Assembly: GCF_028858725.1 (NCBI RefSeq)
Contig: NC_084767.1
Location: 34,265,519 to 34,329,518 of the forward strand
Length of the DNA stretch: 64,000 bases
Origin: Colius striatus
Lineage: Eukaryota; Chordata; Aves; Coliiformes; Coliidae
Direction: 5' to 3'
Below the pieces are notes generated by a model. The model did no database searches. It was not told where the DNA came from and saw nothing but the letters and a program-made list of their open reading frames with translations. Shown piece after piece: positions 23,901 through 35,972 of the stretch; position 1 is the stretch's first letter; the number at the start of each line of letters is the position of its first letter. Both the position numbers and the translations under genes were made by a program.

Positions 23901-26900
23901 AAAGATAGTGTTTCCCACCAGTTAACACCAACATTGTTGCAGATTCAAAGTGTAGTCATATTAGATACCACAAATTTTGAATAGCTGAAGGCGAATGACC
24001 CTGTATTGATAATACACCCATGCTTCTTGTACAGTTTAACTGAAACTGTCACCATAGCTTTATAGGGGAATAAATTTTCTTCCTTATCTCTTGGTTTGAT
24101 TTAAAAAAACCCAACAAAACACACTCCTCAGTTTGCATGTAGAATTTTAGATAGTCAATGCTATGGTTAAAATGTGAGGTTTTTCTGGTTGCCATTGTGG
24201 AATCTAAAAATTAGGTTCTTGCATAAGCAAAAAAACACTCATTCTCTAATCATTGTAATGTGTGAGGCTATAAATAAAAATGAAGAGGGTACTTTCAGTC
24301 AGTTCTGTAATAGACTAGGAGGTGTAGAGGGAGAAGAGGAATTGTGCGCACAGCTTTTCTCTTTCTCAGAACTAATGAACTAGCAAATGGACAAAATTAC
24401 AGTTATTGATGTAGTTGAAGAGCAGAGGATGCAGAGCACAGACACAGAATGTAAATTTCTTACGTTTGCTTGTCAATAGTATTTTAGGTAACATAAAACA
24501 AGACACTTCTTTGCCATCATGGTAACAGAAACTAGACATTATTCACAATACTGCCCTGCATAGGGAAGAGGAACAGGGAAGGTGCTCAACTCAGTTACGT
24601 GCAACTGGGAAGCGTCCTTGAGATCCGGTTTTAGTTTGTCCTACCAAGTTTATCAATGACCTCTGGACAAAAAAAAACCCCAAAAAACCAACAAAAACCA
24701 AACTACCAAAACCAAAGATACAGCTGCTAAATATAGAAATGCAATTGTTCAATCTAAAGCATTTCTTTGCCTTTAAAAAAAAAAAAAAAAAAAAAGGTAG
24801 AAATCTGACTTTGCTGCAAGGGGAAAATAAAGACAACATGCCAAGGACTGAAAGATGAGAGAAGGTGGAGAGGGGGCGGCTCTTGGGATCAAACATTCCA
24901 CTCTATCCTATTGCCTGCTTCTTTACTTTCTTGTTCTTTATTTCTTGGTTGCTTTAGAGGTCAAACAACCCTTTTGATGCAAGAAACTTACTATGCAGCT
25001 ATAATCTATATGGTTGTATTATAGTCTGCTCCAGTACTAAAATAAATTCCTTCTTATTTGGAGCTCGCTTTCTTAAAAGGAAGTGAAAAAAGGATTGTTA
25101 GAGAAATTTCAGTGTGGAGAGCTAAAGGAAACAAAGTGTGAAAATATCCTTGTTTACAAAAAACCTTTAAATTTCATTGTCTCTAATGGGATATGAGCAT
25201 GTTCTGATTTGATTTATTGAACAAGATTGTTTTCCTAGGCCAGGTGTGAACTTTTTATATGAGAACGTAAGTATAAAACCAGGTAAGGCACATACACAGG
25301 AGAAAACAGGAAGTAAAAAAGGAATGGCTGTGTTAGTTCGTAGTCACAGATACGTAAATTTAGATCTACTCTTCCTTAGAAGGCACAGGTCTTTTGCACA
25401 GGCAATATACTATACAGATCCTTTTGTCATAGTAATTACTACTAAATACAAAGATATTCACAAATGAAAAAAAAGAAATCAATACATATTCTCTTCATAA
25501 ACTCATACGGTCATTTCAGTACTTGTACAGAACAGGAAGTGTAAATGTGATAGAGGAAGTCTGCTGTCTGGAAAGGACAAGCACCTGCAAATTATGATTC
25601 TTGTGCCCAAACCATCCAGAGCAGCTCTTAAGTGTGCCTCAGTCTCCATGCATATTGGTGTTGGATGCAGAAGCAATTAAACCATGTGTATATGTCAAAT
25701 GTTTGATGTCACTAGTGCATCATCAGCATTTTAATACAATAGAAAGCAAAAGACTTTCACTGAAATGCATTACTGTGATAGTGAGATTCAGGAGAGACTC
25801 TACACATGGCATTGCTTAAAGGAGTTTGTTACAAAGGCATTCATTACTCTCCAGAGTTGTTGTGCCACACAACTTCTGAAAATACCAAAGACAGAGGGCA
25901 GTGAGAGCATTAGGAATTGTATCTGTGGGGTGCATTACAGTCTGTGGCCATCCCAAGATTTAATATGAAGAAGCTGAAAGAATCCTTGTAATAAAGGATT
26001 ACAACAATTGAAAATCCCAGTGTAAGCAATATGAATTTATCAGATGCTGGTAAAATTCAAGCTGAAATGCATCCTGCTGTTTTGTAAATAGTGGCTTTTG
26101 ACTTTTCCATTTGGAAGCTGATTTTCATCCTTTGTAGACAATCAAGAGGGAAACAGAATAATTTTTTATGTAGAGTGGAAATGCTCGGAAGTCAGAGAAG
26201 GTCTGTTGGGAGATGATTACTGTTTAAGAAACTGTTATTTTCTGATCTCAGGTCGCAGCATGTACTGTCTTGCCTTGAAGTAAAATTCCTGTATCCAAAG
26301 CTTACCATGTATGATTTCTGATTGATTGTTAAACTAAGGTATCAGCTCTAAGTTAGTGTGGTTTAATTTTTTTTTTATTGTGCCACAATTGTGTGTATGG
26401 TCTGAGGTGACATCAGGTTTTGTATCTGTTTGTCTGTATGTACATGCTTGTGAGGTAAGTAAATGATAGGAAAAGTGCTCTCATTGCCATAACTCATTTT
26501 GTGTGGTTACTGCTGCTCTCTAATGGATGAAACTCTTTATCAAGTATGTTACTGCGGGACAGAAGTAATGCTGAATCTTCCACCTGAGTTTTGAAAGCAT
26601 GTTTTATTGCTTGAAATAGAGGGGATTTTCCTTTCTTTTTTTTTTTTTTTTTTAAAGGCTGGAAAATTTTAGAATTATTTTACCAAAGTTAATCAAACTT
26701 AACTGAACTGAAACTATTTATCATCTTGCTATGGTATGGTTTGATTTTTCTATTTTGCTGGGGGAATTTACAAGTTCTGTTCCCTGTTTTCACTATGGAC
26801 CTTTTGTGGAGAACAGTGTGGTAGTACAACTCCTGCTTGCTGCCAGTTACATCTGAAGTAACCACTGCTAATTAGACAGCGATAAACTTTTGAAGTCAAG

Positions 26901-29433
26901 AAGTAGTCTAGCTTCCTGTGCCTAAGTCATTTTATATAAACATGGCACTTGATATTTTCTATTATATCAGAAACTGTGCATGGGCAATGTGTATGTGGTT
27001 TATATTAAAGATACCATGCTACAGGTTTGAGTCAGTAGTAGCCTGTGGTTCTCTGAATGCTTCAATTCCTGTGGTTTTTAACCACCATGTATCTGATTTT
27101 GCTGCCATATTAACAAACATCCAAAGTAGTTATTCGGAGCATAGCACATTTTTCTGCAGCACATTTAAAATAAATAGAGTTGAATTTTGATTTTTGGCCA
27201 TCTACAGTTTTAATTTTTAACACATTTGTGAAAGGATTCCTTTTTCAGCTTTTTCCCCTGAAAATGTCCAATGTCCATTCTTGACCTGGAACTCATCACT
27301 TAAAGTCCATTTAAGAAGCATAATAAGAAGCATAAATGTCTGCAGCAGGTTCCTTTTTGACTGATGAAAGAGAGCCTCTGTGTTTCCTAGGCAGTTCTAT
27401 ATATCTGTAATAATCTTTCAGAGTAACTTTGAGAAGTTAAAAAAAAAAAGTGAAACAGGCTTCCCATCTAGATTGCTGCTTACTGTTTCAAGAAAGTTCT
27501 GTGTGAAGCATTTTCTAATATTTTTCTCTTGCCTGATACTTTTTAAGTCCTAGGAACTTGGGATATTGTCTCTGAATGAAGGCATGGAAGTATCTGTGGA
27601 GTTTGGAACAGGTCACATGCCAAATAGTGTCTTTGCTATCATGAAGTACGTGACTCCTATTAAAGACCACATGCATATAGCACTATAAGTACGTAACGTA
27701 CTGTGATCAGCATCAAGTACTCTCTATTTTTTTAATTATTGTGATGAAATAAGCATCTTATTTCCAATAGTAAAATACTGTAATTGTTAGTTGAGATTGA
27801 GCCTCAATGTGCTGTGACTTAATTACATCTTGTTTTTTCAGATGTGTTGGAAGAGACCTTCAGAGGCTTAGGCTATGATGTTCGTTGTCACAGACATTTA
27901 AGTATGAACACTATGAACCAAACACTGCTTGAAGTTGCAAGATTGGAAAACCACAGAAATTGTGACAGCTTCATTTGCATATTGATCAGCCGTGGAAACC
28001 CTCAAAGCATCTTCTGTACAGACCATACTTTTTCTGGATTTCCTTTGGAACAAATAAAGAAATACTTCACAGCAGACTCATGTCCTGAACTCCGAGGAAA
28101 ACCAAAGCTGTTTTTCATTCAAAGCTACATTGTGCCAGAGAATGAGCAAGAATGTACTAGTCTGTTAGAAATTGATGGGAATGATGAGAACAACATTGCT
28201 AACACAAAAATCCCTTGGAGAGTGAGTATTCCCCAAGTAGCAGACATCTTTTGGAGTCACTGCAAGGTGGATGCATCCGCACTAGAAAAATCTACAAGTT
28301 CATCCTCATGTTATCTGCGTTGTCTGGCTGACCTACTCCGCAATCCTCATAAAAGGTACATTAAAAAAGGAGAAAGAAAATAACCTTTTTCCTGTGACAG
28401 TCCTTTGTCCTAGAGAAAAAGAAACCTTAAGTTTCATTCTGTCTGATCCTGAAAAATGTCTTCATGCTGAGTCATAGGTTAAAAGACAAGCATAGCTGAT
28501 TCTGGAATGGTAGCACAGGAAGGCAGTCTAGTGTAGAAGTGAAATTTCTGATTCTGGAGAGTAAAATTCAAGTGTGTTATGGCACTGGGACTTGCAGAGT
28601 GAGAAGGGAAGAACCTGTCCTGCATAATGTAAGTGCTTTAGACAGGATTAGAAAGCTTCCTTCTCCAGTGTAGCAAGGTACACACAAGGCTTCTGTCAAA
28701 TTAAGAATTGCCTTTTATAATTAAGAAGGGCTTTGCTTGCAAATATATATCAGTGACCAAATTTGGGGAAAAGGCAGTTGAGAGGGAAGGAATTTTTCCT
28801 TTATTTAGATCTAATTAATCCTCTGCTCAGGGAGCCGCTAGGTTGCCAATTTGTAATCTTAAATTTAAACTGGCAGAAAACTTTAGTCTTTTTAAAGGGG
28901 TTATCAAAAGGAATCTGAGCAAAAATCTTATATATGGATATATAACTTACCAACAAAGGTTTTCTTTGTACAACTTGTCCTCTAGGGAGATAACAAATGT
29001 TTTTCAAGGTAGTTGCAAAGTTAATGTTTAGTATCTCTTTGCAGACCCTAAAACCTTGTAATGAAATCACAGATCATTATGGCAACACTAGTATCACAAC
29101 AGTGATTTGAGTTATAACAGATACTCTCAAATATGCATATTTAGCCTTGGGTTTTAGGGGTGTAACCTGTGCAATAGACACTGAAATTTGAAACTTTCTC
29201 CTTGCTGAGTCTAAAGTTGTCTTCTTTCTTGTACATTCTTAAATGGTGTCTTGCTTCTTTCTCTAACAGAAAGCTTTTACTTTTGTTCATGCAGGAAACT
29301 CTCTATATTAGATATCCATACAGAACTGAACAGAAGAATCTATGAATGGAATAAGACCACTGACCCAAGCCAACAATACTCACTGCTGCTCCAGCACACC
29401 CTGAGGAAGAAACTTTTTCTTTCTCCCACCTAA
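17943..29433 (+). CDS. CFLAR: CASP8 and FADD-like apoptosis regulator (c-FLIP long)
   Basis: Catalytically dead caspase-8 homologue that joins FADD and caspase-8 at death receptors and controls activation. Coding exons: 17943-18238, 19054-19159, 20062-20197, 20378-20475, 21540-21591, 22308-22357, 23467-23545, 27842-28355, 29295-29433; all GT-AG with consistent phase, giving 489 residues (human 480). DED1 (about 1-80) has FLCRD and RFDLL; DED2 (about 99-185) has FLLRDY and RKDL. The caspase-like domain starts near [12 protein letters not shown] (about 260). The catalytic His is Arg323 (ISRG) and the catalytic Cys is Tyr368 (QSY), as in c-FLIP of other vertebrates. LEID384 matches the human caspase-8 cleavage site LEVD. 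The C-terminus [14 protein letters not shown] is nearly the human one. A GTG lies directly before the ATG; I start at the ATG. Intron 7 (4.3 kb) holds only homopolymer runs and AT-rich DNA. Confidence 0.96.
19373..19420. repeat. 24-bp tandem duplication in CFLAR intron 2
   Basis: Copies 19373-19396 and 19397-19420 (GAAGGCATT, a run of A, then ATCTTT) differ at one base. This near-identity points to a recent slippage or duplication event. It is far from the splice sites and no function is visible. Confidence 0.85.
20476..20490 (+). other. CFLAR: Read-through tail of a possible short c-FLIP isoform
   Basis: If the donor after coding exon 4 is not used, the frame continues for Val-Ser-Met-Gln and then stops at TAA (20488-20490). 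This would give a 216-residue tandem-DED protein, close to human c-FLIP(R) at 213 residues, which also ends just after this position. An ATTAAA signal lies at 21153-21158. Use of this form is an inference. Confidence 0.4.
23085..23103. repeat. (TTTG)n microsatellite
   Basis: About five units of TTTG in CFLAR intron 6, followed by T-rich DNA. Confidence 0.8.
24776..24795. repeat. Poly-A run in CFLAR intron 7
   Basis: About 20 consecutive A, preceded at 24667-24715 by an A/C-rich stretch. I see no recognisable retroelement body upstream, so I record it as a simple repeat. Confidence 0.8.
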
Positions 29434-32400
29434 ATGCTGTTGGAAAGGACATGTCTGAAATGGCTAACAAGAAACACTTAACTCCAGTTTCACACATACC
29501 TTTATTTTATGCATTGTTATTACATGTATATCTGAAGTGCCCATGGCTTCCAAACCCAGGGAGTTAGAAGCATTTTGATGTGTTAAGGCACTAAATTTTA
29601 TATTTTAATAGAGAAGCCACTGAAAGCTTGGATGAGAGCAACAGCTATCATATAGTACTGCAACAGGTATTACAGCCAAGTATGAGAGGTAGACGGGGGG
29701 AAGGAGCTCTAAACTGTACAGCTGTTGGTTTTTCCAGCGAGTTTTTTTTTATTTCATTGGTGTTTTTTTAGCATACCTATTAGCAGTGCACCGATCTAGG
29801 TTCTTCTGTTGATGCTTAAAATAAATACAAACAAGTGCAAACCACTGAAATTCACTGGTTACTGGCTGCTTTCCTCAGCACCTAATAATGGAAAATGTGT
29901 CAGGAAAGAATGCCTGTCCAGCATCACTAGTTCTTCATTAACGACTTCTGGCTTGTGTGTTTCCAGACTAGCAGAACAGTGGGAGGAGAGAGATTATCTT
30001 TTAAATAATTTAGATTCCATCTGCCTGCTGCATGAGAAGTTAATGGTTCACCCAGAACATGTCTTCCATGCAAGCAGAAAGGAGAGGGGGTTTTGCTAGT
30101 GCAGGAGATGGTACTTCCTTGAGCAAATATATTGCAAAAAGGGCGGGGGGGGTGGGTGGGGGTGGTAGTGTAACTGCATTTGATTTGATCAAATAGCAGA
30201 TGTGCTTACATAAAAAAAGCATAAACAATGTTTTTGATTGTAGATGAAGTCTAATGGGCAGCTACCCTATTGATACTGTACATTGTATACTATCAGTATA
30301 CATTAGTATATTGATAATAATTAAGAGGGTTTGGACAGTAAACTTAGTGTCTTAGCAGTGATTTTTTTTTAATTCTTTGATATTATGTTGTACTTCTCAA
30401 GTGTTGGTTTCTCTATTTTTTTAAACCAGACTTCTTCAGTTTTATTCAGAAAAAACAAATATGAAGAGGAGAAAACCACTTAGCAAATGTTACCTTATAG
30501 TCTTCATCCCTATAAAACAATGATTAAAATATATATTTATTTATATTAGTGTACCATTTTGTATCATATATAAAGTACGTTTTATATAATTGTGATTAAA
30601 TCTTCAGGTTTTTTTAACTTTGTATTAAGTTTTCTTTGTATGTTAACTCTAGAAAGTTACATACAGTTGTGATGAGGAGAAATTTTTTTACAGTCTAGAA
30701 AAATAATTCACCTGTATTGGAAGCCTACACATTCCATACTTCTCTTTCCACTTCTTAAGCTATAATGTCCTCATTAATAAAAGTATCTGAGATATCCTTA
30801 ATATTTTCATGTAAAACTGTGGTCATGTAAGTTGTGTTACTGTAATTTCACATAGGCCTAGGCATATGAGGAAAATAATTTTTTTCTAAATTCAGAAGTT
30901 CTTTAAAAGCTTGTTCTCCATGAGTGTTAAAGTAGAAACACTAAATCCAATTCCATGATGTTACAGATGTGAAAATAAACACGTAGTAGCAGGACAGGGG
31001 ACAGATCTTCCTTTCAGTTTTCTTTTTTTCTGACAAAGGGTTTATTGGTCCTGTTCTTAAACTAGTACCACGTTGCTTCTGGCTTTAAAAATACTTGGTA
31101 TCTTAAACCTTTTCATATGTAATCCACACACTCAAGTAGAGAACTTACTGCATCGCATCAGTGGAGGGTTCTGTATTATATGTGAGAGGTAATCAAAATA
31201 GCATTAATTTCTAACCTTGAATATTTTAATAACTGACTGTCTTACAATAGAATAAAGCACAAGTATGATTTTGGAACTACTGTGCTCATGTGTCATAGGA
31301 TAAGAGAAGGACGGAAAATGGCAGATTTGTAATCTTCCAAGACGCTTCCTGTAGTGTCTGGTAAATAAAGTAAATTGTGAAACAAATACATTTTCTGTTG
31401 TAGAAATAAGATGTGATTCCATCATATATGTCTATGTGATGTTAATAAATGTGATTTCTTTCACAAATTAACTTCACTTTTTCCCATTTCACTTACTAGC
31501 TTTTGCATGTGATGAGCACTTCTGGTGCCATATAGACAACCAAAAACAGGGAGAGTGGAACCAAGAGGAGGCAGAGCTGACGGAAAGAAATAGAAAAAAA
31601 ATCAAGCACGAACAAGAAGGGGAATGGTAGGGAGAACCAAGAGAAGAACAACAAGGAAAAAAAAACACTTGGAGGGATACGTACAGTATCAAAATTGGAA
31701 GGAGAAAGAAGAGAATGGGAAAAGAGGGAGAATGGAAGTAAGAATAATAGTAGCTCCATGCTTACAGGATCTAATGATGTGGTGGGTTTTCATGGGTTAC
31801 TTGTTCTGGGGGTTTTTGAGTGATGCTAAATACTAAAAATATTAGCAATAGAATATATTCTGTTTCTGATAGTTTTGTGACAATGTAGGTTTGGTTTGGG
31901 GTGTACAAGTGTACATGTTCTTCACTGTAGTGCATGACATAGAGCAGTTCCCCCTGCCCTTCCCTATTTTAGCAGCAACCATATGGCATGCTACAGCAAA
32001 CATTACTGGCATGAAACTAGAAGCACTTTGCCAGACTGAGTGCTTAACAATGAAAAGACAGAAGTCTGGGTAAAAAGGCCTGTAGTTTGTGGTTCACTTT
32101 CAGATCACAGCTATAAGTAATTGAGCATAGGTAAAACAACTTAATAAAAGCTGACTTTAGGGCAGAGCCAGCTGAGGATCATTAGTGTGGTGACATCCTC
32201 CCGAGCAGGGACACTTGATACTGCCAGCCTTCTGGATTGCAATCACATTATCTGCATTGTTATTGCTCTTGTTACCATTAAGCTCATAAAAGCTTTTATA
32301 CATGACTATTTGAATAAAGCTAGATCTCTTAGATCTAACATGGCAAGCATTAATGAGCATGTAGATGCTTAATACATACGTTTATAATACTGATGTCTGA

Positions 32401-33170
32401 TTGGCTTATCTTCCTACTGGAGCCCAGTGGGTACTTTTATCTTCTTTTCACAAACATTACTCTGTGATCATGTGTCTGGTATCATGTGTATATTTCCTTT
32501 GAACACTTGGGAGGATTATGGGTATTCTTGGGAGGATGTCTTGACCCTCAGTAGATTCTTAAACCATAGCAGCACTTGTTCTGTAAGCATTCATCTAAGC
32601 AATATTTATTACCTCTTTCAAGTGCAGTATGCAGGCACGCAGGGCCTCAAGTGACATCAAGTTCTATGTGTAGTGCAGATAAGAGTCGTTAAATATACCA
32701 GACTTCCATTTGGCAGCCAAAGGAATACGTTCAGGGTGTTCGTACAGGAACAAAATGTGACATTGGTGAAATTTCATGGTCATGAACTGAAAAAGAAAGT
32801 TCTTGTACTTCTCTGTGTGCTGTATATATGGAAGAGGGACAAGAGAACTGGCAGAATATAGATGATGCCTTTCAGTGGTTCAGAAGGTATACCTGTGAGA
32901 CAGGAGATTCTCTGGTGTTTTGCACCAGACTTTCTCAGCCACCTTCATGCTGAAAGCCCCTAGAAGCCTACACTGGGCAGAGTCTGGTCATCTTCCTCCT
33001 GCTCCCCTTACTGCAGCAGGGCCATGCCGCATAGGACCTGCACTGACGTCCTTTCCCATCACGCACAACTGTGAAGCTTCTTGTCAGTGAAAAATCTGCT
33101 ACAGGTGTTTGGGACTTTTTTTTTTGTTCTTCTTCTCTGTGTAGCCTGCTTTAAAACGCCCCGACAGCAA
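29434..33170 (+). other. CFLAR: CFLAR 3' UTR and intergenic DNA
   Basis: Several AATAAA signals follow the stop codon (for example 29819-29824, and near 30776, 30974, 31251 and 31366). The 3' UTR could therefore end after about 0.4 kb or extend to nearly 2 kb; sequence alone cannot decide. A purine-rich asymmetric tract spans about 31540-31745. No coding exon or transposable element is evident. Confidence 0.5.
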
Positions 33171-33208
33171 AGGCGAAAAACGTTACTGGTCACTCCTTGC
33201 ATGACGTC
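33044..33208. promoter_or_regulatory. Two CRE/ATF-like TGACGTC motifs
   Basis: TGACGTC occurs at 33044-33050 and again at 33202-33208, at the left edge of the CASP10 island. Each is seven of the eight bases of the palindromic CRE. Both lie where a promoter is expected; binding by CREB or ATF factors is inferred. Confidence 0.4.
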
Positions 33209-33790
33209 CTGAATGCGGTGCCCGTTGCTTTTCCCCGAATACCTAGCGACGCTACAGGGCCGCGGCATCGGGGGGCAGGTCTCCGTGCCCTGCAGCCGGG
33301 GGCTGGGATGGCCCCGACCCTGCCAGAGGAACAGGGCGGTCCCGCGGGGTGCCACCGCCCTTCCTGGCGGCCCGCCCTCCCACTAGTGTCGCTTCCCACG
33401 GACGCGCCCTCACCCCATTCTCCCCCACCGTCTTGGCCCCGCTCTGGGCCGGGGCTGCTGCCTTCCGCCTGCACGGCCCTGGGCCGGCGGCGCGGCGCTT
33501 CCTGTCTTCGGCCGGGCGCGAAGCTGCGCGCGCCGCCGCTGGGCGCCCGCCGCTGTCGTGACACAGCACTTCGGCACGCGCCACAGCTCGCGGCTGCGCA
33601 GGAAACAAAGCGGGAGGCGCTGAGCGCCGCCCTCGGAGTCGCTGCCGAGAGAGGGGACGCACTCGCGGGTCACGTACGAGGTACGAAAGTGGAGACCGAA
33701 GCGGACACAGAACGGAGAAAGGCGTTAGTTCACTCGTCCGAAGCCAAAATCCCGCGTCTTTCTTTCCTGTGTTGGGCAGCTGCCTCCGGG
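33180..33790 (+). promoter_or_regulatory. CASP10: CpG island, probable CASP10 promoter
   Basis: A very CpG-dense block lies between the CFLAR 3' end and the first CASP10 coding exon. The CASP10 start codon sits 26 bases inside an exon with a good acceptor at 35946, so at least one upstream non-coding exon is required, and this is the only island available. A possible donor is ACGAG followed by GTACGA near 33681. A 234-codon open frame through the island on the + strand has low-complexity composition (Ala, Pro, Arg, Gly) and resembles no known protein, so I regard it as a composition effect. Confidence 0.65.
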
Positions 33791-33899
33791 CTGCCCGCGG
33801 GGCCGGAACGAAAGGCTCCGCTTGCTGAGGGACTGTGGGCTGAGTCTTGGTTTTCCCTTGTGCTCCGTGGTTTCCCGTTATTATTGAATCTTTTAGTCT

Positions 33900-35946
33900 G
33901 ACAGTGTTCCAATCAATTATAATTTAAAGGAAAAAAAACAGTAATTTTATAATCTTAATTGCTTATTTTATGTGAGTGACCTCTCTAAGGGTGTATCACA
34001 AAACAGAGAGACGCCGGGTCACCACTTTTGTGGCCTGCTGATGCCCTGCTATCTCCGGCTATAAACAGCAGTGTAAGCCTTGGCAAGCCTAGGGAGCAGG
34101 TAGGGCCTGGGTCTCGTGGGTGTTAGTGCTGGGTGTTCGCCTTGTCTACTGGAATAGAGCTGGTTTGCTCGTTTTCCTTCTTTCCTTTAGGACTCTGTTC
34201 TTTATCATCGTATTTTATAAATGTTCTTTAAAATGTATGAAGTGGGAGACAGCTCAACAAACACAGCAGTAAACTGTGCAGTGTTTCCTTTTGTTGTAGT
34301 GCTGGGAGAGAGGACCAGCCCAGCCTGACCTGAATTTGGGGGGGTTGGGGAGCAAGAGAGGTTACAGCCAGTCAGTAAATGCAGCACGTGTTGAGAGGTC
34401 TTGAGGGTATACCACTGAATGTGTATACCTGGTGTACACACAACTTGTCCCTGTTATCTTAAAAGAATGACTTTTTGAAACTCAATTAGTTGAAATAAGT
34501 TGCTCTAAATTTTGAAATGTCATAATTCAGTTTGAGCCTGGATTATGTGGGATTGTTAGTTTAGGCACGAACCAATTGAACCTAAGTTGTCCTGCTGAAT
34601 GTAGTTGATTAAAGCATCCAGATAGGATTTTAAAGTAGCTTTTATCTAAATTAATTGAAAGTCTGATTTACTGTGAAGTAATTTCTGTATGTACGTGAGA
34701 TCTGAACCTTTTTGATAGCAGCTTAAGTAGTAGAGTAGGTGTCACAACACATGGGATTTCATATGAGGAGAGGAGCAATATGAAGAACAATTATTGAGCT
34801 GTGGGAGAAGAAGTTTGAAAAAAGGAAAAACCAATTGGACCTTTTGGGTTTTTTTTACACAGACTCTGACAGGAGTGACAGAATACGATTCGGGATTCCT
34901 GAGTTCTGTCAAACCTTGTTTCCTAATTGGGCATCTTGACTTGGAGATTATATTTTGTATCTGCCACTGAACACAAAAATGCAACAGCCTCTTCTCTGTG
35001 CCCTGACATCGTGTGATGTCCTCTGAGGTTTATCTGCTGAGCTGTCATCCCAGATGTTTCAAAGGCTTCAGATTTAGAAATTCTGTCCCTATTCTGCTTT
35101 GCTGATTTTTTTTTTTCTTGTGCTCCCTCATGTAGAAAGCTTTGCTGCTTTAAAAACTGCTGTAAAAATGAAATTGAAGACCTATCCACCGTTTTGGGCA
35201 GAGGACACTGAAGCACTCTTTAACCTATATAACATTCTACAGGCAGAAAATAACTGCTTAGGCCACATGGAAGAAATTTGTGTAGTGGAAGGGTGATTAC
35301 TCTCTATTAAATAAACTCCAGTAAGTTGCTTGTACAGAGCTTATTTAGACCAAGCACTGAGCGTTATTAGACTTTAACTAACGTTTGCTTATAAAGGAGG
35401 CTTTAGGGTTTTCCTGTGCAAAATGTGAAAGTCTGGTAGTAAGATATGGCAGGATGTGGATGGATATTGTACAGCTTCAGCTTGAGTTCCAGACTCATAA
35501 CAGCAGAACACCTCCCTGCTACAGCCAGAGAAGAATGAGCCTTTGGACTGTTGATCAAGAAATGTGTGTGAGCCAGTCTGCTTTCTCCACTGAGAGTTGT
35601 AATAAGTTGCTGCAGGTACTTTTCTCACCTACAAACAATGGAGAGAAGCAAAGATCTGAATGTGGAAGATATTTGAAAGAAACAAGAACTTAGGGACCTC
35701 TTGAAGTCATCTAGCTCAACTTTCTGCACAGAGCAGGGCTAACTTCAAGTTTAGACTGGGCTATTCAGAGCTACTGACAAATCTAGTCTTTGTTTGGAGA
35801 AGGAAGTAAGTTTCCATTTTATTTAAAAGGAAACTCCTCTTCTGCCAAGAATTCAGGGCTTCCAAACAGCTATTGGATTAAATCTTATTGCAAGGATTGT
35901 TGTATCAAAGATTCAAGTGTTGCTAGCATTTACTTTCTACTTTCAG
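33900..35946 (+). other. CASP10: Presumed 5' intron of CASP10
   Basis: No coding exon is seen. Apart from the CR1 fragment near 35.7 kb the DNA is unique and AT-rich. The stretch ends with a strong acceptor (ACTTTCTACTTTCAG) at 35946. Confidence 0.5.
35690..35790 (-). mobile_element. Degraded CR1 LINE fragment
   Basis: GGGACCTCTTGAAGTCATCT, then CAACTTTCTGCACAGAGCAG and a following GCTAACTTCAAG..., resembles the reverse complement of the region near the CR1 3' end, but of an older, more diverged subfamily than the copies at 41-63 kb. The terminal octamer repeats are missing. Confidence 0.55.
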
Positions 35947-35972
35947 GCAGAGAGACTGTTGATTCCAGCAAC

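Noticed and set aside
24667-24795. Poly-A run as the tail of a processed pseudogene or SINE
   Set aside because: No gene-like or tRNA-like body and no target-site duplication is visible upstream.
30148-30174. G-rich run as a G-quadruplex control element
   Set aside because: It is a short low-complexity stretch in the CFLAR 3' region; nothing else supports a role.
33197-33901. A 234-codon open frame on the + strand through the CASP10 island
   Set aside because: Composition is typical of translated CpG island, other phases are open too, and it matches no family I know. The island is better explained as a promoter.
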